A stretch of 64,000 bases of DNA, taken from the NCBI RefSeq assembly GCF_035958815.1, contig NZ_CP108383.1, positions 1,054,001 through 1,118,000 on the forward strand, given 5' to 3'. Every line of letters begins with the position of its first letter. Position 1 is the first letter of the stretch. A program made the position numbers and the translations under genes. Positions 7,749-16,998 of this stretch are shown here, piece by piece. The DNA comes from Nocardia sp. NBC_01327 (GTDB lineage: Bacteria; Actinomycetota; Actinomycetes; Mycobacteriales; Mycobacteriaceae). The notes under the pieces are model-generated. The model searched no databases. It worked only from the letters and a program-made list of their open reading frames with translations, and was not told the origin of the DNA.

Positions 7749-8699
7749 GTGACTGGGGTGGGGACGCTGGCATCACGGGCGATCGGGTTGATCGCTCTGC
7801 TGGTGCTGGCCGTGGTCGCCCTGCGCGGGTACATCCCGGGCACCGGCGGACCGTCCTCGCCGGGAGCGCCGTCGGCGGTCACGCTGGCTCTCATGCCGGT
7901 GCTGCTGCTGGTGTCGGTGGTGATTCTGGCTGCGGGCGTGGTCAATAGCCAGCATCGGCTGCCGCTGGCCATGCCGGAGCCGGAGCGCGAGACGGATCGG
8001 CGCGGCACCGGGCTGAGCAGGCTCGCGCTGCTGGTGCTGGTCGGGCTGGCGGCGGTCGCGCTGCTGCTCACGGCGGTGGCGTCGATATACCTGGTCGGTC
8101 CGGGGCACAAGGATGCGCCGGAGCCGACGATGACCACGCAGACCCCGAGTACCGGTGCGGCGCAGCCGGTCGAGAATGTCGCGCCGCCGCAGGACTCGAT
8201 CTCCACGCCCGCGCTCAGCGGTACCGCGCTGCTGCTGGTCGCGATCGGCGCGGTGGTGCTGGTCCTGGTCGCCATGACGGGGCTGGTGGTGGTCGCGGTC
8301 AGCTCCAATCGCGGTCCGGTGGCGAAAGCCGCAGGGCACGTGCCGAGTACGCCGATCGAGGCGGTCTCGCTGGCCAAGGTCGCGGAAATGGGCCTGGCCG
8401 CCATGATCGCGCCCGGTCAGGATCCGCGCACCGCCATCATCGCCTGCTATGTCGCCATGGAACGCGGTCTGGCGCAGGCGCGGGAGGTGGCCCCGCTGGC
8501 CTCGGACACCCCGTCGGAGGTGCTGGCGCGCGCCTTCGACCGCGGCTTCCTGCACGATGCGTCGGCGCGGGAACTGGTGGCGCTCTTCGAGGAAGCGCGG
8601 TTCAGCCCGCACTCCATGCTGGAGTGGCAGCGTATGCGGGCCGAACAGCTGCTGCGTATCGTATTGGCTGATCTGCAGGGACAGGCGGAAGCATCATGA
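7749..8699 (+). CDS. DUF4129-domain membrane protein of a MoxR cluster
   Basis: About 316 residues. Three to four hydrophobic segments near residues 7-25, 42-60, 92-113 and 155-180, with Pro/Ser-rich linkers. The cytoplasmic C-terminal third (PRTAIIACYVAMERGLAQAR, TPSEVLARAFDRGFL, ELVALFEEARFS) is the DUF4129 signature, a helical domain usually found at the end of such proteins. The GTG at 7749 is preferred because TTGGGAGC precedes it; a TTG at 7737 is an alternative. The stop overlaps the ATG of the next gene (ATGA). DUF4129 proteins travel with MoxR and DUF58 proteins; their role is thought to be in assembly or maturation of envelope complexes. Confidence 0.8.
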   Translation: MTGVGTLASRAIGLIALLVLAVVALRGYIPGTGGPSSPGAPSAVTLALMPVLLLVSVVILAAGVVNSQHRLPLAMPEPERETDRRGTGLSRLALLVLVGLAAVALLLTAVASIYLVGPGHKDAPEPTMTTQTPSTGAAQPVENVAPPQDSISTPALSGTALLLVAIGAVVLVLVAMTGLVVVAVSSNRGPVAKAAGHVPSTPIEAVSLAKVAEMGLAAMIAPGQDPRTAIIACYVAMERGLAQAREVAPLASDTPSEVLARAFDRGFLHDASARELVALFEEARFSPHSMLEWQRMRAEQLLRIVLADLQGQAEAS

Positions 8700-9199
8700 A
8701 CCGGGGTGCGATCGTGGTGATCGGACTGATCCTGGCGGGTCTGTTCGAACTCATCGCCTTGAACCATGGGCGCGAGACCCTGCTGCCGATTGCCGGTATT
8801 CCGGTCGCGGGCGCACTGGGCCTGCTGGTCTGGTCGCTGCTGGAACGCGCTCGCCGCCGCCGTCCCACCGGTCCGGACGATCACGAGATCGACAATGGCC
8901 CAGCCGAAATGCTGCAGCGCTGGCAGGCGCGCGCCCAGATGCTCGCCGATCGCGCCGAGGGCACCCGCGCCGACTGGGACCGCCATTTGCGACCCTTGCT
9001 GGCCAAGGAGTTCGAGAGCAACAGCGGCCATCGGATGGCCAAGAACCGGCGTGCCCACGAGGCGGCCGGACAGCTACAGTTCGGTCCCGAGCTGTGGCGG
9101 TGGGTGGATCCCGCCAATTCGGCGCTGCGCGATCAGACCAATCCGGCGCCCGGCCGACCGGCGCTGGATGAGATCCTGCGCCGCCTCCAGAACATGTGA
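8696..9199 (+). CDS. Membrane-anchored protein of the MoxR cluster, function unknown
   Basis: 167 residues. Two N-terminal hydrophobic helices (AIVVIGLILAGLFELIAL and LLPIAGIPVAGALGLLVWSL) are followed by RARRRR and a soluble, charged, helix-forming domain with WQARAQMLADRAEGTRADWD and RHLRPLLAKEFE. I do not recognise a named family. The ATG overlaps the DUF4129 stop (ATGA), and moxR follows after 25 bases, so it is probably a fixed member of this operon. Confidence 0.75.
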   Translation: MNRGAIVVIGLILAGLFELIALNHGRETLLPIAGIPVAGALGLLVWSLLERARRRRPTGPDDHEIDNGPAEMLQRWQARAQMLADRAEGTRADWDRHLRPLLAKEFESNSGHRMAKNRRAHEAAGQLQFGPELWRWVDPANSALRDQTNPAPGRPALDEILRRLQNM

Positions 9200-9224
9200 A
9201 CAGGTTTGAGATGCGAGTACTGAC

Positions 9225-10187
<963 letters not shown>

Positions 10188-10246
10188 GCACCGCATGAGG
10201 CGCACATGACAAACCCAGCGAAACCTACGGCGCAAGCGGAGAATCC

Positions 10247-10310
10247 GAGCACCCCGCGAGGTAAGTGGCCGGATGTCGACGCGAGTGCGCGTGTGAGCAC
10301 CCCACGAGGT
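10247..10310 (+). repeat. Pair of 16-bp direct repeats before the DUF58 gene
   Basis: GAGCACCCCGCGAGGT at 10247-10262 and GAGCACCCCACGAGGT at 10295-10310 differ by one base and are 48 bases apart. They sit in the 184-base gap between moxR and the DUF58 gene, an unusually long gap for this operon. A small open frame starting at 10206 runs through both copies and would read STPRG twice; whether it is translated is unclear. Confidence 0.6.
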
Positions 10311-10371
10311 GGACAGTCGGAGGACACCTCGCGAATCGCGCACACGCTCGGTCAGCGGCACGGGGGTGCCT

Positions 10372-11649
10372 GTGAAGCACCGTGATCTGAGTACGGCGTC
10401 GGAGACCGAATTGCGGTGGCGGCCCGCACCGCTGGTGTTCATGCTGGCGGCGGTGTCAGCGCCGGCGCTGGTGCTGGCGATCGTGCTGGGGCACTGGCAG
10501 TTGGCGGTGTTCGCGGCGCCCATGCTCGGCGTGCTGGCGACCGCGCCGCTGCAGCAGTCGCGCACCAGGATTCAGGTCGACGGGGTCGATGTGCTGCGCT
10601 GCTTCGAGACCGAAGAGGTGGTGCTGACGGCGGCCGCGTTCGTGGAGAGCGGACATGCCCTGCTGCGCATGCATCAGCAGCAGATCAAGGGTATGGAGGT
10701 GCGGGTGGAGGAGGCGTTCGATTCGGGCGCCGCCCCGGCGGGCATGCGATTGGCGCTGTCCGCACCGCGCTGGGGCCGGTATCCGGTGCCGTTGCGGATC
10801 ACCGCGCTGAGTCCGGCGGGATTGTCGGTGGCCTCGGTGCAATTGCCCGCCGGTGAGGTTTTCGTTTATCCGATCGCCGATCCGCAGCGAATGGAATTGC
10901 CGCGCACCGAACTTCCCGAGCGCATCGGCACGCACCTGACCCGTCGCCACGGTCCCGGTGTGGAATTCGCCGATGTGCGCGCGTACGCGCCCGGTGATCA
11001 ACTGCGCACGGTGAACTGGGCGGTGAGCGCCCGCCGCGGGCGGCTGTTCGTGACCGAGCGCTTCACCAACCGTGCCGCGGATGTGGTTGTGCTGGTGGAC
11101 ACTTCGATGCAGGCGCCGGGCCCGGCCTCGGATTCGCTGGAACTGTCCGTGCGCGGGGCGGCGCAGGTGGCGCAGTCGGCGCTGCAGGCGGGTGACCGTA
11201 CGGCCGTGGTGTGCCTGGGCCGTTCGCCCCGCTGGCTGCGTCCCGATATCGGCCGCCGGCAGTTCTACCGCATTGTCGACACGGTGCTCGATGTGGGTGA
11301 TGAGCATATCGAGACCTCCGGAACGCTCGCCCCTCATGCGGCCGTTCCGATCGGTGCGGTGGTGGTCGCCTTCTCCACCCTGCTCGATACCGAATTCGCA
11401 CTGTCGCTCATCGATCTTCGCAAGCGTGGCCATGTTGTGGTGGTAGTGGACGTGCTGCGCGGACCGCCGTTCGCCGGCGGGCTGGAGTCCACCCTGGCGC
11501 GCATGTGGCAGCTGGAGCGCACCTCCATGTACCGCGATATGGGCACCGTCGGCGTCGATATCGTGCCCTGGCCGGAGGATGCCCGGCTGGACCAGATCAT
11601 GCGCCTGCTGCCCGAACATCGCCGTCGCGCCGTGCGGGTGCGCCGATGA
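10372..11649 (+). CDS. DUF58 (VWA-like) domain protein of the MoxR cluster
   Basis: About 425 residues. Two N-terminal membrane helices (LVFMLAAVSAPALVLAIVLG and LAVFAAPMLGVLATAPL) are followed by a beta-rich region. Then comes the DUF58 core: VEFADVRAYAPGDQLRTVNW, LFVTERFTNRAADVVVLVDTSM, the last being the start of a VWA-like fold with a DTSM pseudo-MIDAS. DUF58 proteins are the usual clients or partners of MoxR. GTG starts at 10309, 10366 and 10372 are in frame; 10372 is chosen because GGGGG lies 6 bases upstream and homology begins just after. The stop overlaps the next ATG (ATGA). Confidence 0.85.
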   Translation: MKHRDLSTASETELRWRPAPLVFMLAAVSAPALVLAIVLGHWQLAVFAAPMLGVLATAPLQQSRTRIQVDGVDVLRCFETEEVVLTAAAFVESGHALLRMHQQQIKGMEVRVEEAFDSGAAPAGMRLALSAPRWGRYPVPLRITALSPAGLSVASVQLPAGEVFVYPIADPQRMELPRTELPERIGTHLTRRHGPGVEFADVRAYAPGDQLRTVNWAVSARRGRLFVTERFTNRAADVVVLVDTSMQAPGPASDSLELSVRGAAQVAQSALQAGDRTAVVCLGRSPRWLRPDIGRRQFYRIVDTVLDVGDEHIETSGTLAPHAAVPIGAVVVAFSTLLDTEFALSLIDLRKRGHVVVVVDVLRGPPFAGGLESTLARMWQLERTSMYRDMGTVGVDIVPWPEDARLDQIMRLLPEHRRRAVRVRR

Positions 11650-12077
11650 CCAGATTCCTCGCCGTACTGTCCGGCCTGCTGCTGACACTGGCCGTGGGCC
11701 TGGTGCAGCCCTGGGCCGCGATACCGGTGCTGATCTTCGCGGTGGGGGGCTGGCGGTGGCGGGTCAGTGCGGTGGGCGCGGTACTGGTCGCGCTCGCCGT
11801 ACTGGCCCTCACCGATACCGGTGCGCTGGCCGCGGGGGCGATCGGGCTGGTCGCCACCACCTACCTGCTGAATACGGCGACCGTATCCGCGCCGGTGGGA
11901 GTGGTGCCCACCACCGTCCCCTCGGTGGCGGGCGCCCTCGTATTCACCATTGCCGCAGGGGCCGCGACCCTGCTGCCCGCAGGCCTGTCCTGGATCCCGA
12001 TCGTGGCGCCGATCGCAGTGATCCTGCTGTACGCCATGATCATTCGGGGAGTCGTGGACGAAAGGTCAAGCGGCTGA
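11646..12077 (+). CDS. Integral membrane protein, last gene of the MoxR cluster
   Basis: 143 residues, almost entirely hydrophobic: about five helices including FLAVLSGLLLTLAVGLV, AIPVLIFAVGGW, VGAVLVALAVLALT, GAIGLVATTYLL and IVAPIAVILLYAMII. No catalytic motif is visible. The ATG at 11646 overlaps the DUF58 stop, so it is translationally coupled and is probably a membrane partner of the DUF58/DUF4129 proteins. An in-frame upstream start at 11505 would lie inside DUF58 and is not used. Confidence 0.78.
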   Translation: MTRFLAVLSGLLLTLAVGLVQPWAAIPVLIFAVGGWRWRVSAVGAVLVALAVLALTDTGALAAGAIGLVATTYLLNTATVSAPVGVVPTTVPSVAGALVFTIAAGAATLLPAGLSWIPIVAPIAVILLYAMIIRGVVDERSSG

Positions 12078-12104
12078 CCGCTTATCGGGCAGCGGTGGCG
12101 GCCG

Positions 12105-12452
12105 CTATTGGAGGGCGGGCGGCATACGCGTCGGCTTGATGCGCCCGGCATCGATGAGGGCGCGGAATGCCGCTGCCTTGCGGGCACATTCGGTCACCGG
12201 GCAGCGGCGATGCTGCTGCATGGCGCGATGCGCCTCCTGCACATCGAGCTGATGGTCGGGTACTCCGTGGGACCACGCGGAGGTGAGCAGGGTGGAATCG
12301 GCGGATGCGATGTGCTCGTTGCTGATTCGCTCGCGGATCCGTTCCACCGACAATCTGTCCGGATCTCGATGTGGTTGATGCAGGCTCGCGACCGTGACGG
12401 CCATGATCGTGAGCATTGCCAGGGTGGCTGTGAACACCTGCCAGCCGGCCAT
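12105..12452 (-). CDS. Hypothetical protein with N-terminal membrane anchor
   Basis: 115 residues. One hydrophobic helix (WQVFTATLAMLTIMAVTVASL) near the N-terminus, then a soluble domain with SVERIRERISNEHIASADST, VQEAHRAMQQHRRCPVTECA and RKAAAFRALIDAGRIKP. Two cysteines are spaced C-x5-C (CPVTEC is C-x4-C) and could bind metal or form a disulfide outside the membrane. It is oriented against the MoxR operon, ending 28 bases from it. The family is not recognised, but codon use and the well-formed domain support a real gene. Confidence 0.65.
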   Translation of the reverse strand: MAGWQVFTATLAMLTIMAVTVASLHQPHRDPDRLSVERIRERISNEHIASADSTLLTSAWSHGVPDHQLDVQEAHRAMQQHRRCPVTECARKAAAFRALIDAGRIKPTRMPPALQ

Positions 12453-12558
12453 TGGTTCACCTTCTCCAGTTCATCGTTCGCTATCGGGTGTAGTTCGCTA
12501 GATATTCACCATAAGCCCGGAGGCGTTACTTGTTCCAGTACTTCATAGGTCAGAAACA

Positions 12559-12578
12559 GCCGAATTTCGGCCTATAAC
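12559..12578 (+). promoter_or_regulatory. Inverted repeat and -10-like box upstream of the AraC gene
   Basis: GCCGAA-T-TTCGGC (12559-12571) is followed at once by TATAAC (12573-12578), a good actinobacterial -10 box, 58 bases before the GTG start at 12636. The palindrome would place a bound regulator over the promoter. Confidence 0.5.
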
Positions 12579-12635
12579 AGCAACTTACCGGCCGGTTCCG
12601 GTCCGAAGCGGCCGGGAGTTTGCGAAGCTTTTACT

Positions 12636-13670
12636 GTGACCGACGGCCAGGCGCAGTTGCGTTCCATCACCAGTGCGGCACTCCTGGTTGAGTTCGCCTC
12701 CGGGCGGGGCGTTGCCACACCTGCCCTGTTGCGCGGCACGGGTATCCGGGAAGCCGATCTGGCCGATTCGACCGCAGAGATCGCGCTCGGCCAGGAGTTG
12801 GCCCTGATGCGCAATGTGGTGGCCGGAGTGGGCGATGAACCGGGCATGGGCCTGATGGCCGGATTGCTGTGTCATCCGCCCAGCCTCGGCGTGCTCGGAT
12901 TCGCGCTGATGAGTTGCCCGACCGTGCGCGATGCGGTCGGCCTGGCGCTGCGCTATGCCGACCTGTCCTTCACTGTCGCAAGGCATCACCTGGTCATCGA
13001 CGGACCGGATGTCTCCATCGTGCGCGACGACAGCGGCGTGCCGCGCGATGTGCGCCGCTTCGCGGTGGAGCGGGATGTGGCGGCGATCTGGACGATTCAG
13101 CAGGATGTGCTGCCCATGCGCCCGCCCATCACCCGAGTCGCCGTGGCCTTCCCGCCGCATCCGGTCTACGAGATGTTCGGCGCCATGCTCGGAGTCGAGG
13201 AGGTCATCTTCAATGCCGCCCGCTCGGTGGTGACCGGCCCCGCCGATATCCAGAGTCTGCAACTGCCACAGGCGAATACGGCCACCGCCCGCTTCTACGA
13301 ACAGCAGTGCGCCGACCTGGTGCAGCGCCGCCGCAGCCGCGTGGGCATCAGCGGCCGGGTCCGCCAGCTGCTGATCAGCCGCGGCGGTGTCGCCGACCAA
13401 TCCCGCATCGCCGCCGCCCTGGACCTCAGCGTGCGCACCCTGCGCCGCCGATTGGCCGACGAGGGCACCACTTTTCGCGAACTGACCACCGAAACCATCG
13501 GCCTCCTGGCCGAAGAACTTCTCATCACAGGACTCACAGTCGAACAGGCCGCAGTCCGCCTCGGCTACGCCAGCGTCTCCGCCTTCACCGCCGCCTTCCG
13601 CGCCTGGAACGGCCAGTCCCCCGGACAATTCGCCCGCGAGAACCGCGGCCGCGTCTCCACCCGCATCTAG
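12636..13670 (+). CDS. AraC-family regulator with Arabinose_bd-type N-terminal domain
   Basis: 344 residues. The N-terminal ligand domain (LLVEFASGRGVATPALLRGT, LGVLGFALMSCPTVRDAVGLAL) matches the Arabinose_bd family found in ArgR/OruR-like regulators of amine and lipid catabolism. The C-terminal AraC DNA-binding domain has two HTH units: ALDLSVRTLRRRLADEGTTF and TVEQAAVRLGYASVSAFTAAFRAWNGQSPGQF, split as AAVRLGYASVSAFTAAF and RAWNGQSPGQF. The GTG at 12636 is the natural start. It stands next to chsH3 and kstD but faces away from them; control of steroid genes cannot be inferred. Confidence 0.85.
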   Translation: MTDGQAQLRSITSAALLVEFASGRGVATPALLRGTGIREADLADSTAEIALGQELALMRNVVAGVGDEPGMGLMAGLLCHPPSLGVLGFALMSCPTVRDAVGLALRYADLSFTVARHHLVIDGPDVSIVRDDSGVPRDVRRFAVERDVAAIWTIQQDVLPMRPPITRVAVAFPPHPVYEMFGAMLGVEEVIFNAARSVVTGPADIQSLQLPQANTATARFYEQQCADLVQRRRSRVGISGRVRQLLISRGGVADQSRIAAALDLSVRTLRRRLADEGTTFRELTTETIGLLAEELLITGLTVEQAAVRLGYASVSAFTAAFRAWNGQSPGQFARENRGRVSTRI

Positions 13671-13784
13671 TCGCAATCGGGTGATCGCCCGGCTGTATGA
13701 CCCGAAACAACCTGTATGACCCGAGACAACAGAGCCGCGACCGAATTCGGGCGCGGCTCTGGCGGTTTGGGTGGTTTGGGTGAT

Positions 13785-14648
13785 TTATGTGGTGTGGGTG
13801 AGGACTACGTCGGCGAGGACGGGGGCGTCGTCGCGCTCGACGACTGTTGCGGCGATGAGGAGTTCGCTGCCGGTCTGCCAGATGCGGGTGCGGAGGGTCT
13901 CGCCGGGGTAGAGAACTCCGGCGAATCGGGCGCGGAATCCGGTGACGCGGGCGGCATCCGAGGCGAGCACCGTATCGGTGGCGGTCTTGAGGACCAGGCC
14001 GTAGGTGCACAGGCCGTGCAGGATCGGGTTGGGGAATCCGGCATTACGGGCGAATTCGGGGTCCGAGTGCAGGGGGTTGCGGTCACCGCACATGCGGTAG
14101 AGCAGCGCCTGCTGCGGCAGGGTCGGGGTGAGCACATCGAAATCCGGTGCGCGGTCCGGGAGTTCGGTCTTGGCGCTGGGGCCGCGGTCGCCGCCGAAGC
14201 CGCCCTCGCCCTTGGCGAAGATGGAAGAGCGCGCGGTCCACAGCAATTCACCGTCCGAGCTGGTGGCGGTGTGCTCCTGCCAGATCACCGCGGCGGAACC
14301 CTTGTCCCAGATCTCACTGATGCGACGCTCGAAAACCGCCTTGCCCGAGGCCGGAATCGGCCGGTGCACCAGGATCTCCTGGCTGCCGTGCACCACCTTG
14401 GCGAGGTCGATCTCGACGCCGGGGAACTTCACCTGCGGCGGCTCGGTCTCGTGGAAGAACGGTGCGACGGTGGCGAAGGACGGCAGCACCTGCGGATTCC
14501 GGTCATCCACATAGCGAAGTTCGGCCGCGTCGGTCCAGCGCCCGCCCGCACCCAGCGCCAGGTTGTACAGCTGCACATCGGACGGCGTCCAGCTGAAATC
14601 GACGGACGGAAGTACCGCGCCGAGAGCGATATTCGGATCGATGGGCAT
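13785..14648 (-). CDS. chsH3: ChsH3, MaoC-type double hot-dog hydratase
   Basis: 287 residues, double hot-dog. The start MPIDPNIALGAVLPSVDFSWT and the conserved LPQQALLYRMCGDRNPLHSD block near residue 180 closely resemble Rv3538. The second hot-dog carries the hydratase 2 motif (GDRNPLHSDPEFA, then FPNPILHGLCTYG). ChsH3 hydrates an enoyl-CoA of sterol side-chain beta-oxidation. The ATG at 14648 is preceded by AGGAGAG and is preferred over an upstream start in an unstructured Arg-rich extension. Gene order kstD-chsH3 on one strand matches M. tuberculosis, but a 490-base gap with a repeat element separates them here. Confidence 0.88.
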   Translation of the reverse strand: MPIDPNIALGAVLPSVDFSWTPSDVQLYNLALGAGGRWTDAAELRYVDDRNPQVLPSFATVAPFFHETEPPQVKFPGVEIDLAKVVHGSQEILVHRPIPASGKAVFERRISEIWDKGSAAVIWQEHTATSSDGELLWTARSSIFAKGEGGFGGDRGPSAKTELPDRAPDFDVLTPTLPQQALLYRMCGDRNPLHSDPEFARNAGFPNPILHGLCTYGLVLKTATDTVLASDAARVTGFRARFAGVLYPGETLRTRIWQTGSELLIAATVVERDDAPVLADVVLTHTT

Positions 14649-14883
14649 GAAGTTCTCTCCTCGTGAGATCAGTGGGCGCTCACCCACGGACGACCGTTGT
14701 GCCGCGCTTGTCGTATCGACCGGCCGCCGCTCGCGACGCCGTCGCGAGTTCCTCCGGGGTAACCGCCGGCGCGATCGTCCGCGGACTGCGGACCCACCGG
14801 GGTCCGATCCTGCGGCGTACACCGCGCGCTCGGCAAGTAACACGCCCGCTTGCCGGGACAGTCGGCGCGCTGATCGCCCCAGC

Positions 14884-14966
14884 ATCCCGGCCACGCTGTC
14901 GGCCGGGACTCCGCGACGAACGCGTCCCGTGCAGGTCATTCCGGCCCAAAGTACGCCGGAATGACC
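14884..14966. repeat. REP/BIME-like hairpin element, copy 1
   Basis: Left hairpin ATCCCGGCC-(8)-GGCCGGGA (14884-14907), about 26 bases of spacer, then right hairpin GGTCATTCCGGC-(9)-GCCGGAATGACC with a perfect 12-bp stem (14934-14966). The same layout and closely related arms (CATCCCGGC..GGCCGGGAT, CCCGGCCAAAAGCGCGCCGG) recur at 50285-50381, which suggests a dispersed family. Confidence 0.65.
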
Positions 14967-15072
14967 GGGCCGGACGGCGAATATCGTTGGGTAGGGCGCA
15001 ATTTCGCGACTGTGAAGTTATAGCGCCCGCCTCGACGCCGGGCAGGGTGTCGGCGTCGGTGCGGGCAGAGGT

Positions 15073-15132
15073 GGGTTGGGCGCGGGCTCGACGTGACCCG
15101 GACTCGCGCCCAACCCGGTCCTGAACCGGGTT
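15073..15132 (-). terminator. Terminator region after kstD with two competing stems
   Basis: CGCGCCCAACCC (15105-15116) pairs perfectly with GGGTTGGGCGCG (15073-15084). Part of it (AACCCGGT at 15112-15119) can instead pair with ACCGGGTT (15125-15132). Both lie directly after the kstD stop at 15141 on the minus strand. The two stems are mutually exclusive. Confidence 0.65.
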
Positions 15133-15140
15133 GGGACGGT

Positions 15141-16847
15141 TCAGGACGCCTGGTCGGCTGCCACGGGTGCGCCCGACTTCGCCTTGGCGGCGATATTCAG
15201 GGCGGCCAGGTAGCCGAAGGTGATCGCGGGTCCGATGGTGGCGCCGGGGCCCGCGTAGGTGTGGCCCATGACCGGGGACGAGGTATTGCCCGCGGCGTAG
15301 AGACCCTCGATGACGGTGCCGTCCTCGCGAACCACGCGGCCGTCGTTATCGGTGACCAGACCGCCCTTGGTGCCGAGGTCGCCGGGGACCATGCGCACCG
15401 CGTAGAACGGGCCGACCTCGAGCTTGTTCAGGCACGGGTTCGGCTTGATGGTCGGATCGCCGTAGTACCGGTCGTAGGCGCTGTCGCCGCGGCCGAAGTC
15501 CTCGTCCTTGCCGCTCGCGACGAAGCCGTTGAAGCGTTCGACGGTCGAGCCGAGGGTTTCGGCGGGCACGTTCATCTTCTCGGCGAGCTCCGCCAAGGTC
15601 GGCGCCACGACAATGTTGTCGTTTTCCATCCAGCGGGACGGAAAACGCTGACCGGGCTGCAGACCAGCGAAGATGTAGCGACTCCGGTAGCGCTGATCGA
15701 AAACCAGCCATGAGGGCACGTTCTCGCCGGGGCCTTCACCCTGCCCGTATTTGCCGCCGTACATGGTGTGCACAGCCTCGACGTAAGGAGCGGACTCATT
15801 ACCGAATCGCTTGCCGTCGTTGTTGACGATGATGCATCCGGGCAGATTGCGCTCCGCCAGCGCGAACCACGGCTTGCCCGCACCCTTGAGCGTCGTCGGA
15901 CCCCACCACGCGTCTTCCATGAAGTCGATGGCCGCGCCCGCGTCGATGCCCGCGCGAATGGCGTCGCCGGTATTGGCGGCCGCACCCGTTGTCCACTCGG
16001 TGGTGATGGGTTCACGCTGGTACTTGTGCCGCATATCGGCGTTGTGCTCGAAGCCGCCCGCACCCAGGATCACGCCGTACTTGGCGTTGAAGCGCACGGT
16101 CTCGCCGTTCTGCTCGGCCTCGACGCCGGTGACCACACCGTCCTCGATGACCAGCCCGGTGAGCGGAGTGTTCAGCAGCACAGGCACATTCGCGTCGAGC
16201 AGGCCCTTGCGCATGCCCGCGATGATCGCCTGGCCCATGCCCACGAGCGCCTTGCCGGTGACCTTGCCCCACGCCCAGCGGGTGCCGACGCGCAGCACGG
16301 TGACCATGCCGATCGGGTGGCGGCGCAGCAGGTTGATCTTCTTGTAGTCGGCCTGCAGGATCACGACATTCAGCGGAGCCTTGGAGTAGGGGGGTTCCAG
16401 GTTGAAGCGTTCGGCGCCGAGTTTCTTGGTATTGAAGGGCTTGGGTTCGCAGGAGCGGCCGTCGGACTTGCCGCCCGGTGCCTCCGGGTAGTAGTCGGAG
16501 TAGCCCGGCACCCACTTCATCTTCAGTGGCGAGTTGTCCAGTACGAAGTCGAAAGCCTCTGCGCCGCGGTCGATGTAGGTGTCGATCTTGTCGGCCGGCA
16601 CCACGTCGCCGATGATGCTGTGCAGGTAGGTCCGGGCTTCCTCGCGGTCGTCCGGACGGCCCGAGGCCTTGAGCGCCTTGTTGCCGGGGATCCACACGCC
16701 ACCGCCGGAGCGGGCGGTAGAACCACCGAAATGCGCGGCCTTCTCGATGAGCACCACGCGCAGACCGCGGTGTGCGGCGGTGAGGGCGGCGGTCATACCG
16801 GCGGCACCGCTGCCGACCACCACCACGTCGTAATCCCGATCAGTCAT
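15141..16847 (-). CDS. kstD: KstD, 3-ketosteroid delta-1-dehydrogenase
   Basis: 568 residues, FAD enzyme. N-terminal FAD motif VVVVGSGAAGMTAALTAAHR, then HFGGSTARSGGGVWIPGN. The active-site tyrosine of the C-terminal part is in GHTYAGPGATIGPA, next to the second FAD-binding stretch GLYAAGNTSSPV. It puts the 1,2 double bond into ring A; with KshA it makes the unstable 9-hydroxy-dienedione that opens ring B. The ATG at 16847 is used; a GTG at 16856 lies inside the KstR site. No ribosome site precedes the ATG, and a TATAAC box ends 9 bases upstream, so the mRNA is probably leaderless. Divergent from hsaE. Confidence 0.95.
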   Translation of the reverse strand: MTDRDYDVVVVGSGAAGMTAALTAAHRGLRVVLIEKAAHFGGSTARSGGGVWIPGNKALKASGRPDDREEARTYLHSIIGDVVPADKIDTYIDRGAEAFDFVLDNSPLKMKWVPGYSDYYPEAPGGKSDGRSCEPKPFNTKKLGAERFNLEPPYSKAPLNVVILQADYKKINLLRRHPIGMVTVLRVGTRWAWGKVTGKALVGMGQAIIAGMRKGLLDANVPVLLNTPLTGLVIEDGVVTGVEAEQNGETVRFNAKYGVILGAGGFEHNADMRHKYQREPITTEWTTGAAANTGDAIRAGIDAGAAIDFMEDAWWGPTTLKGAGKPWFALAERNLPGCIIVNNDGKRFGNESAPYVEAVHTMYGGKYGQGEGPGENVPSWLVFDQRYRSRYIFAGLQPGQRFPSRWMENDNIVVAPTLAELAEKMNVPAETLGSTVERFNGFVASGKDEDFGRGDSAYDRYYGDPTIKPNPCLNKLEVGPFYAVRMVPGDLGTKGGLVTDNDGRVVREDGTVIEGLYAAGNTSSPVMGHTYAGPGATIGPAITFGYLAALNIAAKAKSGAPVAADQAS

Positions 16848-16848
16848 G

Positions 16849-16862
16849 TAGAACACGTTATA
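16849..16862. promoter_or_regulatory. KstR operator overlapping the kstD -10 box
   Basis: TAGAACACGTTATA fits TnnAACnnGTTnnA at every fixed position. On the minus strand it contains TATAAC (16862-16857), a -10 box whose expected start point falls on the kstD ATG at 16847. Binding would cover both the promoter and the start codon. Confidence 0.85.
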
Positions 16863-16926
16863 GAATCAATCCTGGTTTGGTCTATGTTGGTCTGGCAGAT
16901 GGGACTGCTGAGGCGATGTTCTTCAC

Positions 16927-16940
16927 AAAAACTCGTTTCA
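16927..16940. promoter_or_regulatory. Probable KstR operator upstream of hsaE
   Basis: AAAAACTCGTTTCA keeps the AACnnGTT core and the final A of the KstR motif and misses only the first T. It lies 58 bases before the hsaE GTG, in the promoter region of the plus-strand operon. Confidence 0.6.
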
Positions 16941-16998
16941 GTTTCTAGTCTCGTAACTGCACGGCCACCGGCTGGCCCCCCGATGGAAGGAACACAGC

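Larger units (their letters stand above)
14649..15140. other. 492-base gap between kstD and chsH3
   Basis: No convincing gene. It contains the REP-like element at 14884-14966 and the kstD terminator hairpins at 15073-15132. The open frames here are Arg/Ala-rich and look like shadows of GC-rich DNA. Confidence 0.6.
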
